Source: Novosphingobium sp. CECT 9465
GTDB lineage: Bacteria > Pseudomonadota > Alphaproteobacteria > Sphingomonadales > Sphingomonadaceae
DNA: 13,557 nucleotides
Direction: 5' to 3'
Assembly: GCF_920987055.1 (NCBI RefSeq)
Contig: NZ_CAKLBX010000005.1
Coordinates: 1-13,557, forward strand
The position numbers and the translations under genes are program-made. The stretch's first letter is position 1; each line of letters begins with the position of its first letter. Below are positions 7,395-13,557 of this stretch, one piece after another. Below the pieces are notes generated by a model. The model worked only from the letters and a program-made list of their open reading frames with translations, had not been told where the DNA came from and did no database searches.

Positions 7395-7399
7395 GCAGG
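7395..7399. repeat. Right target-site duplication, GCAGG
   Basis: Identical to 1345-1349 and directly adjacent to the terminal ACA. Confidence 0.75.
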
Positions 7400-7929
7400 G
7401 GAGTGGTCACCATCCCCTTGTCGCGCAGAGCGAAGGGCAGCGAGAGCCAGGGCAGGGCGGTGCTGTCGAGACGCGCATGCTGGCGGACCCGATCGAGCGC
7501 GCGGATCAGCGGCGAATGGTCCGCGGCTATCTCGATCTCGCCGATCGCGGTCGGAAGCGCGTCGCGCCAGGCGAGGGGGTCGGGATCGCGCAGCGCCGCT
7601 TCCCAGGCGGGAAAGCGATCGAACAGGTCGAGGTTGGTCGACCGCAGCGGCCGGCCGGGGATTTGCAGCCCGCAGCCCCAGGAAAATACGTCAATTTCGT
7701 CGATCTCGGCCGATTGCAGTTGCAGGGCCCGGGTGTAGCCACTCCAGGCGGCGCGGCGTGCCCAGGCCGATGCCACCGAACTAACGCAAAACCGGGCATC
7801 GAGACGCGTAATGGCGGCCGTGCAGGAGGCGATCGCGGAGACCATCTTCGCGCTGTAGGCGGGGCCGTAGCGGCTGTTCGAGAGAGGCGCGTCCACGCCG
7901 TCTTTTAACCCAGAGCTGCTCTCAGTCAA
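7395..7929 (-). pseudogene. N-terminal part of HTH (DUF1612-like) gene cut by the transposon
   Basis: Reads from TTG 7929 for about 178 residues with no frame damage, then runs into the transposon end and stops at a TGA (7390-7392) supplied by the terminal repeat. An internal ATG (KMVSAIAS, residue 29) is an alternative start that fits the family better. Visible blocks are AAITRLDARFCVSSVASAWARR, EIDEIDVFSWGCGLQIPGRPL, FPAWEAALRDPDPLAW and PWLSLPFALRDKGMVTTP, a style I associate with DUF1612-like proteins of sphingomonad plasmids. The HTH-bearing C-terminal part is at 405-1349, on the far side of the transposon. Divergent from the recombinase at 8013 across a short spacer with a long inverted repeat. 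The truncated product lacks the HTH, so any regulatory role is probably lost. Confidence 0.72.
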
Positions 7930-7946
7930 ATTGGCTCGTATGCGTA

Positions 7947-7973
7947 GTCGTGATAATGGGAGATTATCACGAC
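7947..7973. repeat. Perfect 11-bp inverted repeat in the divergent region of the target HTH/recombinase pair
   Basis: GTCGTGATAAT, spacer GGGAG, ATTATCACGAC. Both arms match perfectly. It sits between the truncated HTH gene and the recombinase, 39 bp before the chosen recombinase start. Its inner part, ATAAT-N5-ATTAT, is shared with the repeat at 6073-6091 while the outer arms and spacer differ. Candidate recombinase core site or HTH-protein operator. Confidence 0.7.
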
Positions 7974-8012
7974 CCTATTATTATGAGAAGGACCGGGCTA
8001 TGTCTCGCCGTC

Positions 8013-9152
8013 ATGGCGAAAACGGCCCTCACCCGCAGGCAAAGCACGCCGCCCGCCGGCGCCGACGACGTCGTGGGCGAGGTCCGCGCGCTGGCTATCG
8101 ACAAGGCGGCGGTCGATCCGCAGGTCATCGCGGCCGCGGCGCGGGCCTGGTCGCCGAACACGATCCGCGCGTTCCTTTCCGACATGAAGCTCTGGGATGC
8201 TTGGTGCCGGCGCACCCGAGTGCGGGCAGGGGAGGCGACCGCCGAGACCGTCGCGGCCTATGTCCGCGCGCTGTCGGGTCAGGATCATGATGAGGCGACG
8301 CGGGCGACGCCGCAGAGGGCGGCCGCGACGATCGCGCGCTATCTCGTCAATATCGGCTGGGCCTATCGCATGGCGGGGCTGGACGATCCGACCGCAGCCC
8401 CGCTCGTGCAGCTCGAGCACAAGGCGGCGCGCAAGCTTCTCGGCACCCGCCAGACGCAGGCGCGGGGTATCCGCTACAAGGGCGATGTCAGCGATCTCGA
8501 CGCGCCGGCGAGCGGCGTGAGCCTCGCGGTCCTCCTCAAGGCCACGCGCCGCGATCTCCTGGGCGCGCGCGATCGCGCGCTACTGCAGGTCAACTATGAT
8601 ACCGGCTGCCGGCGCTCCGAACTCGCGGCGATGCGTATCGAGCATATCGACGGGCCCGACGTCGACGGGGCAGGGGTGGTCGAGATCGGCCGCAGCAAGA
8701 CCGATCAGGAAGGGCAGGGGGCTCTCGCCTATCTCTCGCCCGCGACCATGCGCGCGATCGCTGAATGGTGCGACAAGGCCGGGATTGCGCGCGGGGCCCT
8801 GTTCCGGCGCGTCGAAACCTGGTTCGATGGCTCGATCCGCGGTGTGGGAGAGGAGGCGCTCAACCCCGGCACGATCACGCTCATCTACAAGCGGTTGATC
8901 CGCCAGGCATTCGACAAGAAACTGCTGGGGGCGATGAGCGAGGCCGAGCTCGAGCGCTGGGTCGCGGCCGTGTCGAGCCATTCGATCCGGGTTGGCGTGG
9001 CGCAAGACAATTTTGCGGCAGGAGAGAGCCTGCCCGCCATCATGCAGGCCTATCGCTGGCGCGATCCCAAGACGGTCATGCGCTATGGCGCGAAGCTGGC
9101 GGCCAAGAGCGGAGCGAGTGCGCGTCTCGCGAAGCGTTTCGGCGGTGAATGA
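8013..9152 (+). CDS. Tyrosine recombinase beside the transposon
   Basis: A 379-residue paralogue of the recombinase at 6168-7310. The core-binding domain spans about residues 35-130 (ARAWSPNTIRAFLSDMKLWDAWCRR). Catalytic residues are R200 (GCRRSEL), K229 (RSKTDQ), H323 and R326 (HSIRVG), W349 and Y358 (VMRYGAK). Starting from ATG 8013, the last four have exactly the same residue numbers as in the other recombinase, which favours this start over the upstream GTG 7950 or ATG 7956, which lie inside the inverted repeat, or ATG 7983. The ribosome site at 8013 is poor. Both recombinases share KTDQ, GxGALAxLS and FAAGE motifs but otherwise differ widely, so they are old relatives rather than a recent duplication. 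Its original partner was the HTH gene now cut in two. Confidence 0.88.
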   Translation: MAKTALTRRQSTPPAGADDVVGEVRALAIDKAAVDPQVIAAAARAWSPNTIRAFLSDMKLWDAWCRRTRVRAGEATAETVAAYVRALSGQDHDEATRATPQRAAATIARYLVNIGWAYRMAGLDDPTAAPLVQLEHKAARKLLGTRQTQARGIRYKGDVSDLDAPASGVSLAVLLKATRRDLLGARDRALLQVNYDTGCRRSELAAMRIEHIDGPDVDGAGVVEIGRSKTDQEGQGALAYLSPATMRAIAEWCDKAGIARGALFRRVETWFDGSIRGVGEEALNPGTITLIYKRLIRQAFDKKLLGAMSEAELERWVAAVSSHSIRVGVAQDNFAAGESLPAIMQAYRWRDPKTVMRYGAKLAAKSGASARLAKRFGGE

Positions 9153-9154
9153 CA

Positions 9155-9189
9155 GGTTTTAGCTGTCCGCGTTTGGACAGTCGCAAACC
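9155..9189. terminator. Hairpin just after the recombinase gene
   Basis: GGTTT…CTGTCC, loop GCGTTT, GGACAG…AAACC: a 6-bp perfect inner stem (9163-9168 with 9175-9180) and a 5-bp outer stem separated by short unmatched bases. It begins two bases after the stop codon. With no U-tract it is a doubtful intrinsic terminator; a protein-binding or recombination site is possible. From here to 9404 I see no gene, only GC-rich spacer that must hold the promoter of the next gene. Confidence 0.4.
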
Positions 9190-9394
9190 GATGACCTGGC
9201 GCGGTTGGGCAGTGAGCGACACCGACATGCCTCAACGACCGAAGAAGCGAGCTCGCCGTCGGGCCGGCCCTAGCGCGCACCGATGGGGGCGAAGCCGCCG
9301 ACCGGCGGGAACGCCTGTGCGCACTGCGACGTTCTTCTCGTCAGCGCGAGCATGCGTGACTGAACCTCTCCGGCTCGAAACCAAATCCCAAAGT

Positions 9395-9399
9395 GGAGG
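9395..9399 (+). promoter_or_regulatory. Ribosome binding site fixing the start at 9405
   Basis: GGAGG with a 5-base gap to ATG 9405. A GTG at 9393 in the same frame overlaps this motif and so is not the start. Confidence 0.7.
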
Positions 9400-9404
9400 G
9401 CGGC

Positions 9405-11198
9405 ATGGCCCGCATGTCGAGCGATTTCTTCGTCCAGCGCCTCAAGGATTGGGGCGTGAGCCGAATCTACGGCTATTCTGGCGATGGCATCAATGGCGTG
9501 CTGGGGGCGCTCCAGCGCGCCGAGAAGGAAGGCTCGGGCATCGAGTTCATCCAGGTCCGCCACGAGGAGATGGCGGCCTTCATGGCGACGGCGCATGCGA
9601 AATTCACCGGCGAGCTCGGCGTCTGCCTGTCGACCGGCGGTCCGGGCGCGACCCACCTGATCACCGGGCTCTATGACGCCAAGCTCGACCATGTCCCGGT
9701 CCTCGCGATCGCGGGCCAGGCCGAGAGCACCGTGCGCGGTGCAAGCTATCAGCAGGAGCTCAATCTCGACCGACTGTTTGCCGACGTCGCCGCCTATGTG
9801 CAGGAGGCGAGCGCGCCGGCGCAGGTCCGCCATGTGACCGATCGCGCGATCCGGATCGCGGTCGCGGGCAACGCGGTCTCAACCATCGTGCTGCCCAAGG
9901 ACATACAGGATACGAAATATGAGGAGCCGGGCCAGGCGCACGGCTTCACCCGCTCGGGCACCGGCTATGCACATCCGATCGTCGTCCCGCAGCCCGCCGA
10001 TCTCGCGCGCGCGGCGGAGGTACTGAATGCAGGCGCCAAGGTCGCTATCCTGATTGGGGCGGGAGCCCGCGGCGCGTCGGCCGTGGTGACCGAGGTCGCC
10101 GACCTGCTTGGCGCCGGCGTCGCCAAAGCGTTGCTCGGCAAGGATGTCCTGCCTGACGATCTGCCGTTCGTGACCGGGGCGATCGGCTTGCTCGGGACCA
10201 AGCCATCGTCCGACCTCATGCGCGAGTGCGACACGCTTCTGCTGATCGGCACGGGCTTTCCCTGGGCCGAGTTCCTGCCGAAAGACGGGCAGGCGAGGGC
10301 CGTGCAGGTCGACATCGACGCATCGATGCTGGGGCTGCGCTACCCCGTCGAGGTCAACCTGCATGGAGATGCGGCCGAAACGCTGAAAGCGCTGATCCCG
10401 CTGCTCCAGCGCAAGGATGATCGCAGTTGGCGCGAAGGCATCGAGAAGGCGACTGCGCAGTGGTGGCAGACGCTCGAGGAACGCGCCATGGCGGAAGCAA
10501 AGCCCGTCAATCCCCAGCGCGTGGTCTGGGAAATGTCGCCGCGTCTGCCCGCCGACGCGATCGTCACCTCGGATTCGGGCTCATGCGCCAACTGGTACGC
10601 GCGCGACTATCGCGTGAAGGTCGGGCAGCGTGCCTCTCTCTCGGGCGGTTTAGCCTCTATGGGCGCTGCGGTTCCCTATGCGATCGCGGCCAAGTTTGCT
10701 TATCCTGATCGGCCCGTCGTGGCGCTGGTCGGCGACGGCGCAATGCAGATGAACAATCTGGCCGAACTCATCACCGTCCAGAAATATTGGAAGCAGTGGC
10801 GCGATCCGCGCTTCATCGTCTGCGTCTTCAACAACGGCGATCTCAACGAGGTCACGTGGGAACAGCGGGTGATGGAAGGCAATCCGCGTTTCCCGACGAC
10901 GCAGGATATTCCGGACGTCCCCTACGCGCGCTTCGCGGAATTGCTGGGGCTTGGCGGCATCTACGTCGATGATCCATCCGCGCTTGGGCCGGCGTGGGAA
11001 GTTGCGCTCTCCGCCGATCGCCCGACGCTCATCGAGGTGAAGACCGATCCCGAGGTCGTGCCGTTTCCACCGCAACTGACGCTCGAGCAGGCCAAGGGTC
11101 TGATGAGTTCGATGGTGATGGGAGACAAGGGCCTGGGCACGATGATCGCCGACACGGCGCGCCAGCTCCTGGTAACTAATGCGCGATTCAGCGGTTAA
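9405..11198 (+). CDS. Thiamine-diphosphate enzyme of the pyruvate oxidase/acetolactate synthase type
   Basis: A complete 597-residue cytosolic enzyme. Residues 1-170 form the pyrimidine-binding domain with the cofactor-activating glutamate E54 in VRHEEMAAFM and LSTGGPGATHLITGLYDA. The central domain (about 190-330) has the ILIGAGARGA and VQVDID segments, as in FAD-binding family members. The diphosphate-binding domain (about 370-560) has SGGLASMGAAVPYAIAAK and the TPP motif beginning GDG at 443-445 and ending in FNNGDLN. Order and length match pyruvate:quinone oxidoreductase (PoxB) and related TPP-requiring proteins; acetolactate synthase is less likely given the N-terminus. Substrate cannot be fixed from sequence; decarboxylation of pyruvate or another 2-oxo acid is the family reaction. 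The C-terminus (ARQLLVTNARFSG) lacks an obvious PoxB membrane-binding tail. The membrane protein 34 bp downstream may be co-transcribed. Confidence 0.85.
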   Translation: MARMSSDFFVQRLKDWGVSRIYGYSGDGINGVLGALQRAEKEGSGIEFIQVRHEEMAAFMATAHAKFTGELGVCLSTGGPGATHLITGLYDAKLDHVPVLAIAGQAESTVRGASYQQELNLDRLFADVAAYVQEASAPAQVRHVTDRAIRIAVAGNAVSTIVLPKDIQDTKYEEPGQAHGFTRSGTGYAHPIVVPQPADLARAAEVLNAGAKVAILIGAGARGASAVVTEVADLLGAGVAKALLGKDVLPDDLPFVTGAIGLLGTKPSSDLMRECDTLLLIGTGFPWAEFLPKDGQARAVQVDIDASMLGLRYPVEVNLHGDAAETLKALIPLLQRKDDRSWREGIEKATAQWWQTLEERAMAEAKPVNPQRVVWEMSPRLPADAIVTSDSGSCANWYARDYRVKVGQRASLSGGLASMGAAVPYAIAAKFAYPDRPVVALVGDGAMQMNNLAELITVQKYWKQWRDPRFIVCVFNNGDLNEVTWEQRVMEGNPRFPTTQDIPDVPYARFAELLGLGGIYVDDPSALGPAWEVALSADRPTLIEVKTDPEVVPFPPQLTLEQAKGLMSSMVMGDKGLGTMIADTARQLLVTNARFSG

Positions 11199-11232
11199 TG
11201 GACCGTCAGCATCTTGCTGCTAGGTGGTCGGC

Positions 11233-11508
11233 ATGCCCCAAGCGACACTTCAGGCCTGGCTTTCACTCTATGCCGCGGTCGGCGTCATGGTGGCGCTGTG
11301 CGCTGTCCTCGCGATGATAAAGACCGCCTACGATTATCGTCTGGGAACTAGGAAACTCCCAACTGCGACCGTCCTCGATAAGGTACTCGTTGCACCCCGG
11401 TTGTGGATACGTTGGCAGATCAACTATCTGCTCGGCGCGCCGGCGATCCTCGGAATTGCGATCTATTACGCGCACTACCTCGGGTTCGATACTCTTGTAG
11501 ATGTGTAA
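11233..11508 (+). CDS. Small membrane protein, two predicted transmembrane helices
   Basis: A 91-residue protein from ATG 11233, preceded by AGGTGG at 11222-11227 with 5-base spacing. A first hydrophobic helix spans about residues 7-28 (AWLSLYAAVGVMVALCAVLAMI), then a basic loop (YRLGTRKLP…APRLWIRWQ), then a second helix at about 65-84 (INYLLGAPAILGIAIYYAHY). I recognise no family. It follows the TPP enzyme by 34 bp on the same strand and may share its transcript; a membrane partner for a quinone-linked oxidase is one guess, without support beyond position. Its last 34 bases overlap the convergent lytic transglycosylase gene. Confidence 0.65.
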   Translation: MPQATLQAWLSLYAAVGVMVALCAVLAMIKTAYDYRLGTRKLPTATVLDKVLVAPRLWIRWQINYLLGAPAILGIAIYYAHYLGFDTLVDV

Positions 11509-12392
11509 GCGAGTAACTGGACCCCCCTGCCCCGGAATTCCTGTCGACCCACTGCCAAACCGGCGGTCTGAATCGATGCTGTCCTGAACGATCCGGTGCT
11601 CCACCCTCGAGTGATCGCTGCGACATAGTCCATCGTCTCGCGAAACGGCGGAATACGGCGCATCGATCGAACGCGTCCTGGACCTGCATTGTACGCGGCC
11701 AAGGCTAGATCGACCCGCTTGAACTCATCCAGATGCGCGCGGAGGTATCTGGCCCCTCCCCTCAGGTTCGACAACGGATCTCTCGAATTGAAAACCCCAA
11801 GTCCACGCGCTGTACCGGGCATCAATTGGGTAAGGCCAACGGCGCCCTTCGGTGATACGATCAATGGGTCATAGCGGCTTTCCTGGGCCACCAGTGCATC
11901 GAAAAGCCCGACTGGCACACCAGCTTCGCACGCCACGGCCTGGATCAAGGGGTAATATTGAGCCCGCCGAGCTTCGAGCCAGCCTGGAAAATCGCCGCGT
12001 GGACGGTAGGGTGTGATTGAGCAAGCCTGTGGGGTGTAGAGATAACTTGCGATATCGGACATCGCTGCCCGGCCAGCTCCCCCCGAAACCTGGCCAGTCT
12101 GCATCCAAAGGGGCACCGATATATGCGACGTGCTTATTGCCTCCTCTTGGGGTTCCATTACGGGGCTGCCGAATGATCTGAAGTCATTGCCTAAAACGGC
12201 TTCCATGCTTGGTACTGGCGGCGTTCCGTCTGTTGGCATACCCCGCATTCTCGGGCCCACATCGATGACGGCTTCAACTGCCTGCCCATCAAATGTCATT
12301 ACCTCGGCCTGCTTAGCTGCCGATGTTTGCGCCCATAGCAGTGCCATAACACTACCCACTACGCATAAGCTCGAGTTCGATCGCGTGTTCAT
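11475..12392 (-). CDS. Secreted lytic transglycosylase (SLT domain)
   Basis: A 305-residue protein. Residues 1-26 are a signal peptide with a short basic start, a hydrophobic core (CVVGSVMALLWAQ) and a cut site near TSAAKQ. Residues 27-145 are a low-complexity region. The goose-lysozyme-like SLT domain spans about 145-262, with catalytic E171 in VAQESRYDP, then GAVGLTQLMPGTA (184-196), AYNAGPG (233-239) and YV at 256-257. It cleaves peptidoglycan by forming 1,6-anhydro-muramic ends in the periplasm. On plasmids such proteins (VirB1-like) usually help assemble conjugation machinery, but no conjugation gene lies in this window. The tail after 262 is of unknown function. It starts 222 bp from parA in a divergent arrangement, so the spacer serves both. 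Confidence 0.85.
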   Translation of the reverse strand: MNTRSNSSLCVVGSVMALLWAQTSAAKQAEVMTFDGQAVEAVIDVGPRMRGMPTDGTPPVPSMEAVLGNDFRSFGSPVMEPQEEAISTSHISVPLWMQTGQVSGGAGRAAMSDIASYLYTPQACSITPYRPRGDFPGWLEARRAQYYPLIQAVACEAGVPVGLFDALVAQESRYDPLIVSPKGAVGLTQLMPGTARGLGVFNSRDPLSNLRGGARYLRAHLDEFKRVDLALAAYNAGPGRVRSMRRIPPFRETMDYVAAITRGWSTGSFRTASIQTAGLAVGRQEFRGRGVQLLAYTSTRVSNPR

Positions 12393-12429
12393 CGATCATT
12401 GAACATCATGTTTCGATCAACCGCACAAC

Positions 12430-12446
12430 GTGGAAAAAAATTCCAC
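12430..12446. repeat. Short perfect inverted repeat between the transglycosylase and parA genes
   Basis: GTGGAA, AAAAA, TTCCAC. It lies 37 bp upstream of the transglycosylase start and is a possible operator. It is distinct from the GCTAGC repeats nearer parA. Confidence 0.35.
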
Positions 12447-12490
12447 TATCTCCCAGTGCTTGATCCAGACTAGGTCAGGCAAACCCCCGT

Positions 12491-12586
12491 GGGTAGCAGC
12501 TAGCTCACAGATATCTGCTGGTTGGGTATCAGCTAGCTATCACATAGGTAGCGGTTGCCAAACTGCTAGAGAGCGGCTAGCTATCC
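12491..12586. repeat. Candidate centromere/operator of the partition cassette
   Basis: Near-identical 15-mers GGGTAGCAGCTAGCT (12491-12505) and GGGTATCAGCTAGCT (12524-12538) are 33 bp apart, close to three helical turns. A third related block, AAACTGCTAG…GGCTAGCTATCC, spans 12560-12586. Each block holds the palindrome GCTAGC. Short repeats upstream of a small parA with an RHH partner are usually both the centromere and the autoregulatory operator. A further copy lies at the right edge of the window. Confidence 0.65.
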
Positions 12587-12614
12587 AGTCGTTCGAACTA
12601 TTACAGGATCGGTC

Positions 12615-13246
12615 ATGGCTGCTGTCGTAGCATTCGTCTCACAAAAAGGCGGTGTAGGAAAAAGCACCTTGGCAAGAGCCCTTGCTCGCGAGGCGGCGGC
12701 AGGCGAACTGCGGGTTAAAATCGCCGATCTCGATACTCAACAGGGCACTTCGGTCGATTGGCACCGAGCACGCCTTGGCATCTCCATCGAGCCGATTGTG
12801 TCGGTTGAGGCATTCAAAACCGCGTCTCAGGCCCTGGCCGCTGCAGACGGCTTCGATCTGCTTATCATCGACGGCCCCGCTCGGACCAGCAAAGCTACAC
12901 TTGAAATTGCACGGTCATCGTCACTCGTGGTTCAACCCCCGGCGCATCCTTGGACGATCTCAGGCCTGCCGTCCGCGAATACCATGCCCTTGTTAAGGAG
13001 GGTATCCCGACTGGACGGCTCGTTTTTGCGCTCAACCGCATTGGAACTTCGGCTGAAGAAAATGACGCGCGGGCGTATTTGACCGAAGCGGGGTATAATG
13101 TCCTCGACGGTTCGATCGTGGAACGACCAGCATACCGGCAAGCGCAGAACCAAGGCCTGTCAATTACCGAAACCAAATTCTCCGGCCTTAACCAGCGTGC
13201 TGATACTCTGATCCAATCCCTAATCGACAAAGTAGCGGGTGAATGA
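12615..13246 (+). pseudogene. parA: ParA-type partition ATPase with a one-base frameshift
   Basis: Residues 1-108 read MAAVVAFVSQKGGVGKST… with deviant Walker A KGGVGKST at 11-18, ADLDTQQ at 37-43 and DLLIIDGPA at 81-89. These are the marks of a small ParA/ParF ATPase without an N-terminal HTH. After SSSLVVQP the frame is lost in the C-run at 12936-12940; the rest (ASLDDLRPAVREYHALVKEGIP… to VAGE) continues in the -1 frame to the TGA at 13244-13246. One extra C would restore a 210-residue protein, the normal size for this family. The run has five C where six fit. No good slippery heptamer is present, so I favour a real mutation or a homopolymer reading error over programmed frameshifting. As written, the product ends at 13082 with a wrong tail. 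AGGA at 12605-12608 precedes ATG 12615. Confidence 0.82.
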
Positions 13247-13551
13247 TGGCCGATATCTCGAAGCTAAAGAAGGCTACTCGTTTGGGTTCACCCCCACCAA
13301 TCAGTGAGGCGAGCCAGAATTTGGATGCACCCGAAGTAGCCCCCGCCCCTCCGGCTGCACCGCTGATAACCGCAACCCGCATTGATGCCCGCAGTTCGCG
13401 CAAGACTAACCGCACTCAACAATTTGCGACTAGGGTCACACCCGAATGGGACAATCGAATCCGCGAAATAGCTCAACGTGAGGGTCTGCTTCTTACAGAA
13501 GTGCTCGAGAAGGCACTCGACGCTTATGAGAAACTGCTAGCTCAAAGGTAG
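13243..13551 (+). CDS. Small ribbon-helix-helix partition protein (ParG-like)
   Basis: A 102-residue protein whose ATG overlaps the parA stop (ATGA), so it is translationally coupled; ATG 13246 is an equal alternative. Residues 26-42 are a Pro/Ala-rich linker. Residues 45-57 are Arg-rich (TRIDARSSRKTNR) and would be a flexible arm like the one with which ParG stimulates its ATPase. Residues 58-99 form an RHH fold: strand TQQFATRV, helix WDNRIREIAQRE, turn, helix LTEVLEKALDAYEKLL. By analogy with ParF/ParG it binds the centromere repeats as a dimer, links them to ParA and represses its own operon. The stop codon lies within the last set of GCTAGC repeats. Confidence 0.78.
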   Translation: MMADISKLKKATRLGSPPPISEASQNLDAPEVAPAPPAAPLITATRIDARSSRKTNRTQQFATRVTPEWDNRIREIAQREGLLLTEVLEKALDAYEKLLAQR

Positions 13552-13557
13552 CTAGCC
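13531..13557. repeat. Second set of GCTAGC partition repeats (cut by window edge)
   Basis: AAACTGCTAGCTC and GGTAGCTAGCC. The 10-mer AAACTGCTAG is identical to 12560-12569 upstream of parA. GCTAGC occurs at 13536-13541 and 13551-13556. The repeats overlap the 3' end of the RHH gene and probably continue beyond the window. Confidence 0.55.

Noticed and set aside
9149..9833. Frames overlapping the start of the TPP enzyme on both strands
   Set aside because: Shadows of a clear enzyme with its own ribosome site and conserved motifs.
12936..12940. Programmed -1 frameshifting in parA
   Set aside because: The codons CAA CCC CCG do not form a good slippery heptamer and no downstream stimulatory structure is evident; a simple indel explains the data.
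1..13557. CRISPR array, CRISPR-associated targeting of the TniQ element, tRNA or rRNA genes
   Set aside because: I found no regularly spaced identical repeats of CRISPR length, no cas-like frame, and no tRNA or rRNA sequence by eye.

Overview
The window looks like plasmid or other accessory DNA of an alphaproteobacterium, most likely a sphingomonad. This rests on high GC with strong GC3 bias in the genes, recombinase and HTH-protein types I associate with sphingomonad plasmids, and a plasmid-type ParA/RHH partition cassette at the right edge. The genus assignment is inference from style, not from a marker gene.

Layout. 1-318 is the 3' end of an unrecognised gene. 405-1349 (minus) is a decayed C-terminal part of an HTH protein. 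1350-7394 is a 6.0-kb TniA/TniQ-type transposon (Tn402/Tn5053/Tn7 superfamily) that I delimit from its TGT...ACA termini and a 5-bp duplication, GCAGG, on both sides. It carries a TniA-TniB fusion, TniQ, an intact minus-strand HTH protein and a divergent tyrosine recombinase. 7395-7929 (minus) is the N-terminal part of the interrupted HTH gene. 8013-9152 is a second tyrosine recombinase, divergent from it. 9405-11198 is a thiamine-diphosphate enzyme of the pyruvate oxidase type, followed by a small membrane protein. 11475-12392 (minus) is a secreted lytic transglycosylase. 12491 to the end is a partition locus: GCTAGC-containing repeats, a ParA gene with a frameshift, and a small ribbon-helix-helix (ParG-like) protein.

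The most interesting point is the relation between the transposon and its target. The element carries a divergent pair (HTH protein on minus, tyrosine recombinase on plus) and sits inside the HTH gene of another pair of the same design and orientation. Removing the element plus one GCAGG copy rejoins the two halves of the target gene in one reading frame. Both pairs have, in their divergent intergenic space, an inverted repeat of the same plan: ATAAT, 5 bp, ATTAT, with longer locus-specific arms. The two recombinases have H, R, W and Y catalytic residues at identical residue numbers (323, 326, 349, 358). I infer a TniQ-type transposon that uses a tyrosine recombinase instead of the usual serine resolvase, and that targets loci carrying the same kind of recombination module. 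The boundaries and motifs are visible in the sequence; targeting and resolution are hypotheses.
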